Source: Microbispora sp. NBC_01189
Lineage (GTDB): Bacteria > Actinomycetota > Actinomycetes > Streptosporangiales > Streptosporangiaceae
Assembly: GCF_036010665.1 (NCBI RefSeq)
Contig: NZ_CP108581.1
Span: 2,235,501 to 2,299,500, forward strand
Direction of reading: 5' to 3'
DNA length: 64,000 bases
This document shows, one piece after another, positions 15,873-23,980 of the stretch. The notes beneath the pieces are model-generated. The model had not been told where the DNA came from. It saw only the letters and a program-made list of their open reading frames with translations, and made no database searches. Each line of letters begins with the position of its first letter. Within the stretch, counting starts at the first letter, position 1. Position numbers and translations under genes: made by a program.

Positions 15873-16960
15873 GCTTCGGCGTCGGCAACCTGCCGTACGG
15901 CGTGTTCTCCCGGGCCGGGGAGCCCCGCAGGGTCGGCGTCCGGGTCGGGGACCACGTCCTCGACCTGGCGGCCGCCCTCGGCGGGGACGTCTTCGCCGCG
16001 CCCAGCCTCAACCCGTTCCTCGCCCTGGGCCGTACGGCCTGGCAGGAGGCGCGGGGACGGGCGCGCGAGGCGGCGGCCGCGGGCGACCACCTGATCCCGC
16101 TGGCGGAGGTCGTCCTGCATCTGCCGGTCGAGGTGGCCGACTACGTCGACTTCTACGCCTCGCTGGAGCACGCGTCCAACCTCGGGCGCATCCTGCGGCC
16201 GGGCGAGGAGCCGCTGAAGCCGAACTGGCGGCACCTGCCCGTCGGCTACCACGGCCGGGCGGGCAGCGTCGTGGTGTCCGGGACTCCGATCAGGCGGCCG
16301 TGCGGGCAGCGGCCGTCCTTCGGGCCCTCCCGGAAGCTGGACATCGAGGCGGAGCTCGGCTTCGTCGTCGGGGTGCCGGCGCCGCTCGGCGGGCACGCCG
16401 GCGCGTTCGAGGACCACGTCTTCGGGGTCGCGCTCGTCAACGACTGGAGCGCCAGGGACATCCAGGCGTGGGAGTACGTCCCGCTCGGCCCCTTCCTGGG
16501 CAAGTCGTTCGCCACCTCGATGTCGGCGTGGATCACCCCGCTGGAGGCGCTGGAGGAGGCCAGGGTCGAGGGCCGGTCGCAGGACCCCGAGCCCCTTCCG
16601 TATCTCACCAGGCAGGCGCCCTGGGGTCTCGACCTCACCCTGCGGATCGACCTGAACGGCGAGACGGTCTCCACGCCGTCGTATCGCGACATGTACTGGA
16701 CGCCCGACCAGATGCTCGCCCACCTGACCGTGAACGGCGCCGGTCTCCGCACCGGCGACCTGTTCGCGAGCGGGACGGTCTCGTCCGCCGGGCAGCCGGG
16801 CTCGCTCGTCGAGCTGACCTGGAACGGCGCCGAGCCGGTGAAGCTGCCGGGGGAGGCCCGCACGTTCCTGGAGGACGGCGACACTGTGACGATCACCGCG
16901 TGGACCTCGCACGGAGTGAGCCTCGGCGAGGTCTCGGGGACGATCCTTCCGGCGACTTAG
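15869..16960 (+). CDS. Fumarylacetoacetase (FahA-like)
   Basis: A 363-residue fumarylacetoacetate hydrolase, the last step of homogentisate breakdown to fumarate and acetoacetate. Marks are YVDFYAS-LEHA-N near residue 93, LPVGYHGRAGSVV near 125, the metal-binding ELGFVVG near 166 and NDWSARDIQAWEY near 192. The ATG overlaps the dioxygenase stop codon, so the two are coupled. A maleylacetoacetate isomerase gene is not adjacent. Confidence 0.95.
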   Translation: MSFGVGNLPYGVFSRAGEPRRVGVRVGDHVLDLAAALGGDVFAAPSLNPFLALGRTAWQEARGRAREAAAAGDHLIPLAEVVLHLPVEVADYVDFYASLEHASNLGRILRPGEEPLKPNWRHLPVGYHGRAGSVVVSGTPIRRPCGQRPSFGPSRKLDIEAELGFVVGVPAPLGGHAGAFEDHVFGVALVNDWSARDIQAWEYVPLGPFLGKSFATSMSAWITPLEALEEARVEGRSQDPEPLPYLTRQAPWGLDLTLRIDLNGETVSTPSYRDMYWTPDQMLAHLTVNGAGLRTGDLFASGTVSSAGQPGSLVELTWNGAEPVKLPGEARTFLEDGDTVTITAWTSHGVSLGEVSGTILPAT

Positions 16961-16998
16961 CGTATTTCTGTCGTCACCCCCCGCTATCTTTGGGGCCC

Positions 16999-18276
16999 GT
17001 GAAGGCATCCGAGCATCGGTTACCCAAGCATCCCCCGCGAGGCATCCGGCCCGGGCTCCGGGCGGTGCTCGCGGTGCTGCTGGCGGGGTGTGCGGCGCTT
17101 TCCGCCGGCTGCGCCGTACGCGTGCCGGCGGCGCCGCGGATCACGATCACCCCGGCCTCGGGCACGGCGGCGGCGCCGCCCGAGACGGGCCTCGTCGTCC
17201 GGGCCGAGGGCGGCAGGCTGACCAGCGTGCTGGCGTTCGCGGGGCGTGATCCGGTGCCCGGCGCGTTCGATCCGTCCCACACCGTGTGGCGGTCCTCCTG
17301 GACGCTGCGTCCCGGCACGCAGTACGTGGTCGACGCCGTCGCCACCGGAGCCGAGGGCGTGACCAGCCAGGCCACCGGCGGCTTCCGCACCCTCCACCCG
17401 CGCCGTGAGGTGGCCGTGGCCTCGGTCGCGCCGTACGACGGGGAGACGGTGGGGATCGGCATGCCGATCGTCGTGACGTTCACCCGGCCGGTGGAGGACC
17501 GCGCGGCCGTCGAGCGCGCGCTGGAGGTGCGCGGGCCGGCCGAGGGCGCCTGGTACTGGCCGGGGCCCGCCCAGGTCGTCTACCGTCCCCGCAGGATGTG
17601 GCCGGCCGATACCAGGGTGCGCTTCACCGCCCACCTCGCCGGGGTCCGCGCCGGTCCCGCGACGTACGGCGTCGCCGACCGGAGCGTGGCCTTCACCGTC
17701 GGCCGGGCGATGGTCAGCACCGTCGACACCCGGGCCCACCAGATGGTCGTACGGCAGGACGGCGTGGTGGCGCAGCGGATGCCGATCAGCGCCGGCATGG
17801 CGACCACCAGGGAATACACCACGTCGAGCGGCACGCATCTCACGATGGACAAGGGCAACCCCGTCCGCATGGTGTCGCCGGGCCGCCGCGAGGGCGACCC
17901 CGGCTACTACGACAAGCTCATCGGCTACGCCGTGCGGATCTCCAACAGCGGCGAGTACGTCCACGCCATGGACAACACGTGGGCGCAGGGCAGGACGAAC
18001 GTCAGCCACGGCTGCGTCAACGTCCGTCCCGACCAGGCCCGGTGGTTCTACGACCACGCCCTCCGCGGCGACCCCGTCGTCGTCACCGGCACCTCCCGCA
18101 GGCTGGAGTGGAACAACGGCTGGGGCTACTGGCAGCTCTCCTGGCCTCGATGGCTCGCCGGCAGCGCCCTGCGGGGCGACGGTCAGGCCGGGCCTTCCTC
18201 CGGGACGGGACCGGGCAGGGCGACGGTCACGTCGAGCCCTCCCTCGGGGAGTGGCCGGACCTCCAGCGTGCCGTGA
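16999..18276 (+). CDS. L,D-transpeptidase (YkuD domain) lipoprotein
   Basis: A 425-residue cell-wall enzyme. The N-terminus carries a hydrophobic segment and a lipobox-like LSAGC near residue 39. Two immunoglobulin-like domains follow (about 50-250), as in mycobacterial LdtMt2-type proteins. The catalytic domain shows SHGCVNVRP near residue 336 with the nucleophilic Cys, and a tryptophan-rich C-terminal subdomain follows. It makes 3-3 peptidoglycan cross-links. The GTG start has only a weak GGGG upstream. The last 94 bp overlap the convergent histidine kinase gene; the final 30 residues are Ser/Gly/Pro-rich. Confidence 0.9.
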   Translation: MKASEHRLPKHPPRGIRPGLRAVLAVLLAGCAALSAGCAVRVPAAPRITITPASGTAAAPPETGLVVRAEGGRLTSVLAFAGRDPVPGAFDPSHTVWRSSWTLRPGTQYVVDAVATGAEGVTSQATGGFRTLHPRREVAVASVAPYDGETVGIGMPIVVTFTRPVEDRAAVERALEVRGPAEGAWYWPGPAQVVYRPRRMWPADTRVRFTAHLAGVRAGPATYGVADRSVAFTVGRAMVSTVDTRAHQMVVRQDGVVAQRMPISAGMATTREYTTSSGTHLTMDKGNPVRMVSPGRREGDPGYYDKLIGYAVRISNSGEYVHAMDNTWAQGRTNVSHGCVNVRPDQARWFYDHALRGDPVVVTGTSRRLEWNNGWGYWQLSWPRWLAGSALRGDGQAGPSSGTGPGRATVTSSPPSGSGRTSSVP

Positions 18277-19313
18277 TGGGCCTCCACGATCGCGGCCACG
18301 ATCGACAACCCGAGCCCGAGCCCGTCGCGGCCCGTCTTCCTGCCGCTCTCCATCCGCTGGAAGGGCTGAAGCAGCAGGGGGACGCGCTCCGCCGGGACCA
18401 GCGGGCCGCTGTTGCGGATCGTGAGCGTGGGGCGGCCGTCCGTCGCGCCCGTCCACACGGTGATCCACCCGCCCGGCACGTTGTGCCTCCGCGCGTTGCC
18501 GAGGAGGTTCGCGACCAGACGCTCGACCAGAGCGGGGTCGGCGGAGGCGGGCGCCGGGTGAAGCGACGCCTCGATCCGCGGGTCCGGGGCGTCCCGGTGG
18601 CCCGGGGCGTCCTGGTGGCGGAGCGCCTGCACGGTGATCGCCGCGAGGTCGAGCCGTTCCCGCCGGTGCGGGCCCTGCTGACTCCGGGCCAGGGTGAGCA
18701 GCGCTTCGATGAGCCGTTCCTGCTGTTCCCCGGCCGCCAGCACGCGTCCCAGCACGGCCCGCAAGGAGGCGGCGTCGGCCTCCGGATCGGCGAGCGCGAT
18801 CTCGGCCGTGGCCCGTTGCAGAGTCAGCGGGGTGCGCAACTCATGAGAGGCGTTGGCGACGAACCTCCGCTGCGCGGTGAACGCCCCCTCAAGCCGGTCG
18901 AGCAGGTCGTTGAAGGTGACGGCCAGTCGCCTGAGCTCGTCGTCCGGCCCGGAGACGGGCAGCCGCCGGTCGAGCCGTTCGGCGGTGATGCGCCGGACGG
19001 TCGCGGTCATCGCCCCCAGAGGCCGCAGCGCCCGCCCCGCCGCGAACCAGCCCAGGATCATCGCCGCGAAGGCCGCCACCGCGAACGCGACCAGGGAGTT
19101 CACCAGCAGGCGGCGCAGGCTCGCGGCCTGCGCGACGTGGTCCGGTCCGGGCGTCCCGGCGGGCGGTCCGCCGCCGGGGGCCGTGGGAGCGACTGCCGGG
19201 CCGGGGAAGGGCGAGAAGCGGACCAGGATGTAGATCAGGCCGACCAGCAGCGCCCCGGCCACCAGGAACAGGCCCATGTGGAGCAGGGTCAGGCGCAGCC
19301 GTACGGTCCTCAC
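18183..19313 (-). CDS. Sensor histidine kinase
   Basis: A 376-residue membrane kinase with two transmembrane segments (about 9-30 and 70-93) around a short Gly/Pro-rich outer loop. HAMP and the phosphoacceptor box SHELRTPLTLQ (His near 155) follow. The ATPase domain has N box LVANLLGNARRHN, DGLGLGLSI and a final Gly block. The start is GTG 19313 with TGGAGG upstream. The cognate regulator lies 95 bp upstream. The 3' end overlaps the convergent L,D-transpeptidase gene by 94 bp. Confidence 0.92.
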   Translation of the reverse strand: MRTVRLRLTLLHMGLFLVAGALLVGLIYILVRFSPFPGPAVAPTAPGGGPPAGTPGPDHVAQAASLRRLLVNSLVAFAVAAFAAMILGWFAAGRALRPLGAMTATVRRITAERLDRRLPVSGPDDELRRLAVTFNDLLDRLEGAFTAQRRFVANASHELRTPLTLQRATAEIALADPEADAASLRAVLGRVLAAGEQQERLIEALLTLARSQQGPHRRERLDLAAITVQALRHQDAPGHRDAPDPRIEASLHPAPASADPALVERLVANLLGNARRHNVPGGWITVWTGATDGRPTLTIRNSGPLVPAERVPLLLQPFQRMESGRKTGRDGLGLGLSIVAAIVEAHHGTLEVRPLPEGGLDVTVALPGPVPEEGPA

Positions 19314-19408
19314 TGAACCTCCAGACCGGTGGTCATCGTGATCGGCGTGGTGGGCGTCAGGCGCGGGGGCGGAGCGGCCGTGACGGGAGCTGCCGTGACG
19401 GGAGCGGC

Positions 19409-20074
19409 TCAGATGCGGTATCCGGCCTGCGGAACGGTCTCGATCAGCGGCGGGTCGCCCAGCTTGCGGCGCAGCCGGCTGATCGTCACCTTCACCGTCT
19501 GGGTGAAGGGGTCGGCGAACTCGTCCCAGGCGTGTTCCAGCAGTTCCTCGGCGGAGACCGCGGCGCCCTCGGCCGCCAGCAGCAGTTCCAGGACGGCGAA
19601 CTCCTTGGGACTCAGCAGCAGGCGACGGCCGGCCCGGGTGGCGGTCCGCGCGGCCGGGTCGAGACGAAGGTCGTCATGGACGAGCACCGGCCGCAGAGCC
19701 CGTTGCGATCGCCGGGCCAGTGCCCGGATCCGCGCCACCAGTTCGGCGTAGGCGAACGGTTTGGGCAGGTAGTCGTCGGCGCCGATGCCGAGGCCGGTCA
19801 CCCTGTCGTCGATCGTGCCGGCGGCGGTCAGCATCAGCACCCGCGCCGGGTGCCCCGATTCGACCAGCGACCTGCAGACCTCGTCGCCGTGCAGGCCGGG
19901 CAGGTCCCGGTCGAGGACGATCACGTCGTAGCCGTTGACCGCGGCGTTGACGAGTGCGGCGTGGCCGTCCAGCACCACGTCGACCGCCATGCCCTCACGG
20001 CGCAGGCCCGCGGCGACCGTCCCGGCCAGCTCCTCGTGGTCTTCGACCAGCAGCACCCTCACGATCTTCAGCAT
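19409..20074 (-). CDS. OmpR-family response regulator
   Basis: A 221-residue regulator with a receiver domain (VLLVEDHEE, phospho-Asp in VIVLDRDLPG, KPFAYAEL) and an OmpR winged helix ending in QTVKVTISRLRRKLG. It is co-directional with the downstream kinase. ATG 20074 has GGTGGA six bases ahead; GTG 20062 is the alternative start. The upstream gene at 20185 is divergent, so the 110-bp gap probably holds both promoters. Confidence 0.92.
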   Translation of the reverse strand: MLKIVRVLLVEDHEELAGTVAAGLRREGMAVDVVLDGHAALVNAAVNGYDVIVLDRDLPGLHGDEVCRSLVESGHPARVLMLTAAGTIDDRVTGLGIGADDYLPKPFAYAELVARIRALARRSQRALRPVLVHDDLRLDPAARTATRAGRRLLLSPKEFAVLELLLAAEGAAVSAEELLEHAWDEFADPFTQTVKVTISRLRRKLGDPPLIETVPQAGYRI

Positions 20075-20184
20075 GCCGCGTCCACCGGTTACAGCGGGGT
20101 AACCGTTCCGGTTCCGTCCCCGTAACCGGTGCCCGGCTTGACTCGGACGTGTCGGCAAGTCCCTACTCTCCGAGGAGCGGCACA

Positions 20185-20622
20185 ATGATGCGACCGATGA
20201 CCAGACGGCTGTCGCGTGCCATATCCGGCCCGGCGATCGTGCTGAGTGCCGTGGCGACCGTGGCCGTGATCGCCGTGCTGTTCGGCGTGATCAGAGGCGT
20301 GGTCACGGGCGGGGAGTCCTCCGCGACCTCCACGACGACCCCCACCACGACCGCGGCCGTGAGCGGCACGACCGGCGCGGAGATCGGCGCCGCCTTCACG
20401 GCCTGCATGCGCGCGCACGGCGTACCCGCCTTCCCCGACGTCACGCTCTCATCGGACGGCCTGGTCAACCTGGATATCAAGGGTGAGCGGGTCGACGGCT
20501 CGTCGCGGATCTACGGAGCGGCGGTGCACGCGTGCGAACCGCTGTTGCCCGCCGGGGCACGGCTGCCGGGCGCTCCATCCGCTCCACGCGCGCCGTCCGC
20601 TCCGGAAATCAAGGGACGCTGA
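20185..20622 (+). CDS. Membrane-anchored secreted protein with CMRxHG two-cysteine module
   Basis: A 145-residue protein with a signal-anchor helix (about 15-38), a Thr/Ser-rich linker and one short module. The module contains FTACMRAHGVPAFPDV and, about 45 residues later, VHACEPLLPAG, followed by a Pro/Ala tail. CGAGGAG precedes the ATG. Proteins with this Cys pair are common in actinomycetes near efflux and two-component genes but have no assigned function. It is divergent from the two-component system at 18183-20074. A related protein with two such modules is encoded at 25806. Confidence 0.75.
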   Translation: MMRPMTRRLSRAISGPAIVLSAVATVAVIAVLFGVIRGVVTGGESSATSTTTPTTTAAVSGTTGAEIGAAFTACMRAHGVPAFPDVTLSSDGLVNLDIKGERVDGSSRIYGAAVHACEPLLPAGARLPGAPSAPRAPSAPEIKGR

Positions 20623-20712
20623 ACCGGCCCCGAACTCGCCGTTTCCCCGGCTCTGAGGTTTGATGGAGGAACCAGACGGCGATGACATTCGTTCATTGCT
20701 ATGGAGGCGGCA

Positions 20713-21144
20713 ATGGACTCCTGGATCGTATGGCTCATCCTGGCGGCGGTGCTGGGCGTCGCGGAGCTCTTCACGCTGACCGCGGCGCTGGGACTGTTGT
20801 CGATCGCGGCCCTTCTCACGACGGTGGTCGCGCTCGTCGGGCTGCCGCCCGCGCTCCAGCTCGCCGTGTTCGTCATCGCCTCCGCGGCCGGCCTCGCCGG
20901 TGTACGGCCCCTCGCGGTGCGGCACATCAAACAGCCTCCGCCACGCCTGTTCGGGGTGCGCGCGCTGATCGGCAGGTCCGCGTACGTGACCGCCGAGGTC
21001 ACCGGCAGGGACGGCCGGGTACGCATCGGCGGCGAGGAGTGGTCGGCCCGCGCATACGACGAGACGCTCGTGATCCCGGCAGGGGCCACGGTCGACGTCA
21101 TAGAGATCGAGGGCGCGACCGCCCTCGTATATCCCCGGGAGTAG
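20713..21144 (+). CDS. NfeD-like membrane protein
   Basis: A 143-residue protein. Two or three transmembrane helices (about 5-75) are followed by a beta-rich OB-fold domain with GVRALIGRSAYVTAEV and GEEWSARA, typical of short NfeD proteins. I chose ATG 20713 because GGAGG lies six bases before it; the ATG at 20701 overlaps that ribosome-binding site. NfeD proteins pair with SPFH-domain proteins in membrane microdomains, and the SPFH gene starts 6 bp later. Confidence 0.9.
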   Translation: MDSWIVWLILAAVLGVAELFTLTAALGLLSIAALLTTVVALVGLPPALQLAVFVIASAAGLAGVRPLAVRHIKQPPPRLFGVRALIGRSAYVTAEVTGRDGRVRIGGEEWSARAYDETLVIPAGATVDVIEIEGATALVYPRE

Positions 21145-21150
21145 TGAGGC

Positions 21151-22269
21151 ATGGACGGAGCAGTCATCGCCGGAATCATCATCGCCCTGGTCGTGGTCTT
21201 CACGGTCCTACGGTCGATCCGCATCGTGCCGCAGGCCCGGGCCGGCAACGTCGAACGCCTGGGCAGGTACTACCGCACGCTCGGTCCCGGCCTGAACTTC
21301 GTGATCCCGTACATCGACCGGGTCCGTCCGCTGCTGGACCTGCGCGAGCAGGTGGTGTCGTTTCAGCCGCAGCCGGTCATCACCGAGGACAACCTGGTTG
21401 TGGACATCGACACGGTGCTGTACTTCCAGGTCACCGATCCCCGGGCGGCGGAGTACGAGATCGCCAACTTCATCCAGGGCGTCGAGCAGCTCACCGTGAC
21501 GACCCTGCGCAACGTGGTCGGCGGCATGGACCTGGAGAAGACGCTCACCTCCCGCGACGTGATCAACAGCCAGCTGCGCGGCGTGCTCGACGAGGCGACC
21601 GGCAAGTGGGGCATCCGGGTCAACCGGGTCGAGATCAAGGCGATCGACCCGCCGAAGACCATCAAGGACGCGATGGAGAAGCAGATGCGCGCCGAGCGGG
21701 ACAAGCGCGCGGCGATCCTCACGGCCGAGGGCCAGCGGCAGTCGAAGATCCTCACGGCCGAGGGCGAGAAGCAGAGCGCCATCCTGCGGGCCGAGGGCGA
21801 GCGGACCTCGCAGATCCTCAAGGCCCAGGGCCAGTCGCAGGCGATCGACGAGGTGTTCCAGGCCGTGCACCGCAACGACCCGGACCCCAAGCTGCTCGCC
21901 TACCAGTACCTCCAGGTGCTGCCCCAGCTCGCGCAGGGCGAGAACAACACGTTCTGGGTGATCCCGAGCGAGGTCACCTCGGCGCTCCACTCGGTGTCGA
22001 AGGCGTTCACCGAGGCGCTGCCCGCCTCCTCGGCCGCCACGGCCGAAAGCGGCAGGCGGGAGCTGAGCGCGGCGGGCAGCGAGGCGGTCGCGGAGGCCGA
22101 GCGCGCCGCCGCCGAGGCGAAGGCGGCGGCCGAGGACAGCGAGCTGGGCCCGCGCCGGATCGAGGCCGGCCGGCCCAACCTCGACACCCTGGCCGGCGCC
22201 AACCCCGACCCCGCCCACGCCGTCACGCCCGACCCGTCGGGCGCCATCCCGCCCGCCGAACGCCCCTGA
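21151..22269 (+). CDS. SPFH/band-7 (stomatin-like) membrane protein
   Basis: A 372-residue protein with one N-terminal transmembrane helix (about 4-22), then a stomatin-type SPFH domain (VPQARAGNVERLGRY, GVEQLTVTTLRNVVGG). A long Glu/Ala/Arg coiled coil follows (QMRAERDKRAAILTAEG to QAIDEVF, with repeated AEGEKQS/AEGERTS units). The C-terminal 90 residues are Ala/Pro-rich. It probably scaffolds membrane domains or a membrane protease together with the NfeD protein just upstream. Confidence 0.93.
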   Translation: MDGAVIAGIIIALVVVFTVLRSIRIVPQARAGNVERLGRYYRTLGPGLNFVIPYIDRVRPLLDLREQVVSFQPQPVITEDNLVVDIDTVLYFQVTDPRAAEYEIANFIQGVEQLTVTTLRNVVGGMDLEKTLTSRDVINSQLRGVLDEATGKWGIRVNRVEIKAIDPPKTIKDAMEKQMRAERDKRAAILTAEGQRQSKILTAEGEKQSAILRAEGERTSQILKAQGQSQAIDEVFQAVHRNDPDPKLLAYQYLQVLPQLAQGENNTFWVIPSEVTSALHSVSKAFTEALPASSAATAESGRRELSAAGSEAVAEAERAAAEAKAAAEDSELGPRRIEAGRPNLDTLAGANPDPAHAVTPDPSGAIPPAERP

Positions 22270-22333
22270 CCCGGTGCGCCACCGCCACGCCCCGGCCGCC
22301 TGGTGGTCAGCCGGGTGAACGCGTCGTGGACTC

Positions 22334-22378
22334 GCCCGGCTGCGGTCGCGACCGACAGGGTGAAATCGCCGCAGCCGG
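22334..22378. terminator. Hairpin terminator between convergent SPFH and GTPase genes
   Basis: CCCGGCTGCGG (22334-22344) pairs perfectly with CCGCAGCCGGG (22368-22378), with an inner palindrome CGGTCGCGACCG. It sits seven bases from the GTPase stop and can serve both strands. Confidence 0.65.
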
Positions 22379-22384
22379 GGTGGG

Positions 22385-23980
22385 TCAGGACGCGGCGACG
22401 GTCACGCACTCGGCGAACCGGGCGTAGCGGGCCAGCTCGTCCCGTGTGGGAGTGATGACCAACTCCGCGGCGACCTGCTCGATCCGGGCACGCAGAGCTT
22501 TGGCGGCTTTGCGTGCCCGGCGGCGTCCGCCGAGCCAGGCCGCCGCCCGGCACACCAGGGCGATCAGCACTCCCAGCAGCGCCCCGCCGATCAGCAGCAC
22601 GGTCGGCCAGGGCGCCCGGCCAAGGGTCGGCGTGAGCGGCCGCGGCAGCATCAGATAGTCGAGCCCGAACACCACGAGCAGCCAGATCGCCCCGGCGGCC
22701 ATCGCGGCGACGGTCAGCCACTGGGCCGCCCCGGCCACGCGCCACCAGCGCGGAGCCCGGGACACGCCGCCGGAGACGGTCGCGACCACCCGGTCCAGAG
22801 TGTCGGTCAGCTCTCCCGACCGCGAGCGGGCGGCGTGGCGTACGGCTGTCGCCCACGGCTCGGGCACGCCCGCCGAGGCGGCGACTCCCACGTCGCGGAG
22901 CGCGGTGTCGAGGGCGGACGCCTGCACGGCGGTCGCCGGGGGCAGCGACGACCGGCTGCCGCGGGCCAGGTGCAGGCGGCGCAGCGGGTCGGGCCTCAGC
23001 TTCCGCAGCCAGCGCGTCACGGGCCATCCCGTCGCGGCGGTCGAACGGTGCCGGTGCGACTTCGCGACGGCCTCCACCACGACCGGCACTCCGGCCGCCT
23101 GGGCGAGCGCCCGTGTCAGGGCCCTGCTCACGGTGACCTCGGGCACGACCACCTCCCCCGGCGCCGGCCCCGCGTACGCCGCCTCCGGGGCCCAGAGCGC
23201 CGCGGCGGACGAGGCCACGTCGGCGGCGAGGCGCGACGACCAGGCGCGGCGGCGGGAGACCTCCCCTTCGAGCAGCTTCCGCAGTTCGGGGAGGCCCGCA
23301 CCGGTGCGGGCGGACACGGCGAGGAGCGGCACGCCGTCCAGGCCGTCGGCCGCCAGCAGGCCCCGCAGGTCGTCCAGGCAACGCTTGACGGCGTTCTCGG
23401 GCAGCCGGTCCACCTGGTTGAGCACCACGACCATGACGTCCCGGTGCCGGGCGAGCGGCCGCAGGTAACGCTCGTGCACGGCCGCGTCGGCGTACTTCTG
23501 CGGGTCGAGCACCCAGACCAGCAGGTCGACCACGGCGACGAGACGGTCCACCTCCTCGCGGTGGGACAGCTCGATCGAATCGTGGTCGGGCAGGTCGAGC
23601 AGGATCAGCCCCGGCGACTCCCCCTCGACGGTGTGCCGCAGCGGGACGCCGAGCCAGTCGAGCAGCGGGCCCGAGCCGTCCGGGCCCCACAGGGCCGCCT
23701 GCGCCTTCGACGTGGTGGGCCGGGTCACGCCCACGGTCGCGAGATCCGTCCCGGACAACGCGTTGAACAGCGACGACTTCCCGCTGCCCGTCGCCCCCGC
23801 GAGGGTCACCGCCGTGTGGTCCACCGACAGGCCCCGCCGTACGCCGGCCCGGGTCACCACGGCGCGGGCGCGCTCCACGGTTTCGGGGCCGAGCCGGCCC
23901 TCCGCCAGGTCGGCGGCCTCCGCCAGCGCCTCCAGGCGGTCGTCCAGCGACGCCTCCGCCTTCCTGCGCAGGAGCTTCAA
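22385..23980 (-). CDS. YfjP family GTPase with C-terminal membrane helices
   Basis: A 531-residue protein. A dynamin/Era-like GTPase domain has P-loop GATGSGKSS near residue 60, DLPDHDS as the G3 motif and NQVD as G4. About 200 residues of linker lead to two transmembrane helices near 400-460 and a basic C-terminal helix. The TTG start at 23980 overlaps the TGA of the preceding dynamin-like gene and has GAGAGG upstream. The two GTPases are coupled and probably work as partners at the membrane. The role in the cell is unassigned. Confidence 0.85.
   Translation of the reverse strand: MKLLRRKAEASLDDRLEALAEAADLAEGRLGPETVERARAVVTRAGVRRGLSVDHTAVTLAGATGSGKSSLFNALSGTDLATVGVTRPTTSKAQAALWGPDGSGPLLDWLGVPLRHTVEGESPGLILLDLPDHDSIELSHREEVDRLVAVVDLLVWVLDPQKYADAAVHERYLRPLARHRDVMVVVLNQVDRLPENAVKRCLDDLRGLLAADGLDGVPLLAVSARTGAGLPELRKLLEGEVSRRRAWSSRLAADVASSAAALWAPEAAYAGPAPGEVVVPEVTVSRALTRALAQAAGVPVVVEAVAKSHRHRSTAATGWPVTRWLRKLRPDPLRRLHLARGSRSSLPPATAVQASALDTALRDVGVAASAGVPEPWATAVRHAARSRSGELTDTLDRVVATVSGGVSRAPRWWRVAGAAQWLTVAAMAAGAIWLLVVFGLDYLMLPRPLTPTLGRAPWPTVLLIGGALLGVLIALVCRAAAWLGGRRRARKAAKALRARIEQVAAELVITPTRDELARYARFAECVTVAAS

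Noticed and set aside
16300-16960. Alternative long plus frame across fumarylacetoacetase and the transpeptidase
   Set aside because: Only its part after 16999 encodes a real domain protein; the first part is a shadow of fumarylacetoacetase.
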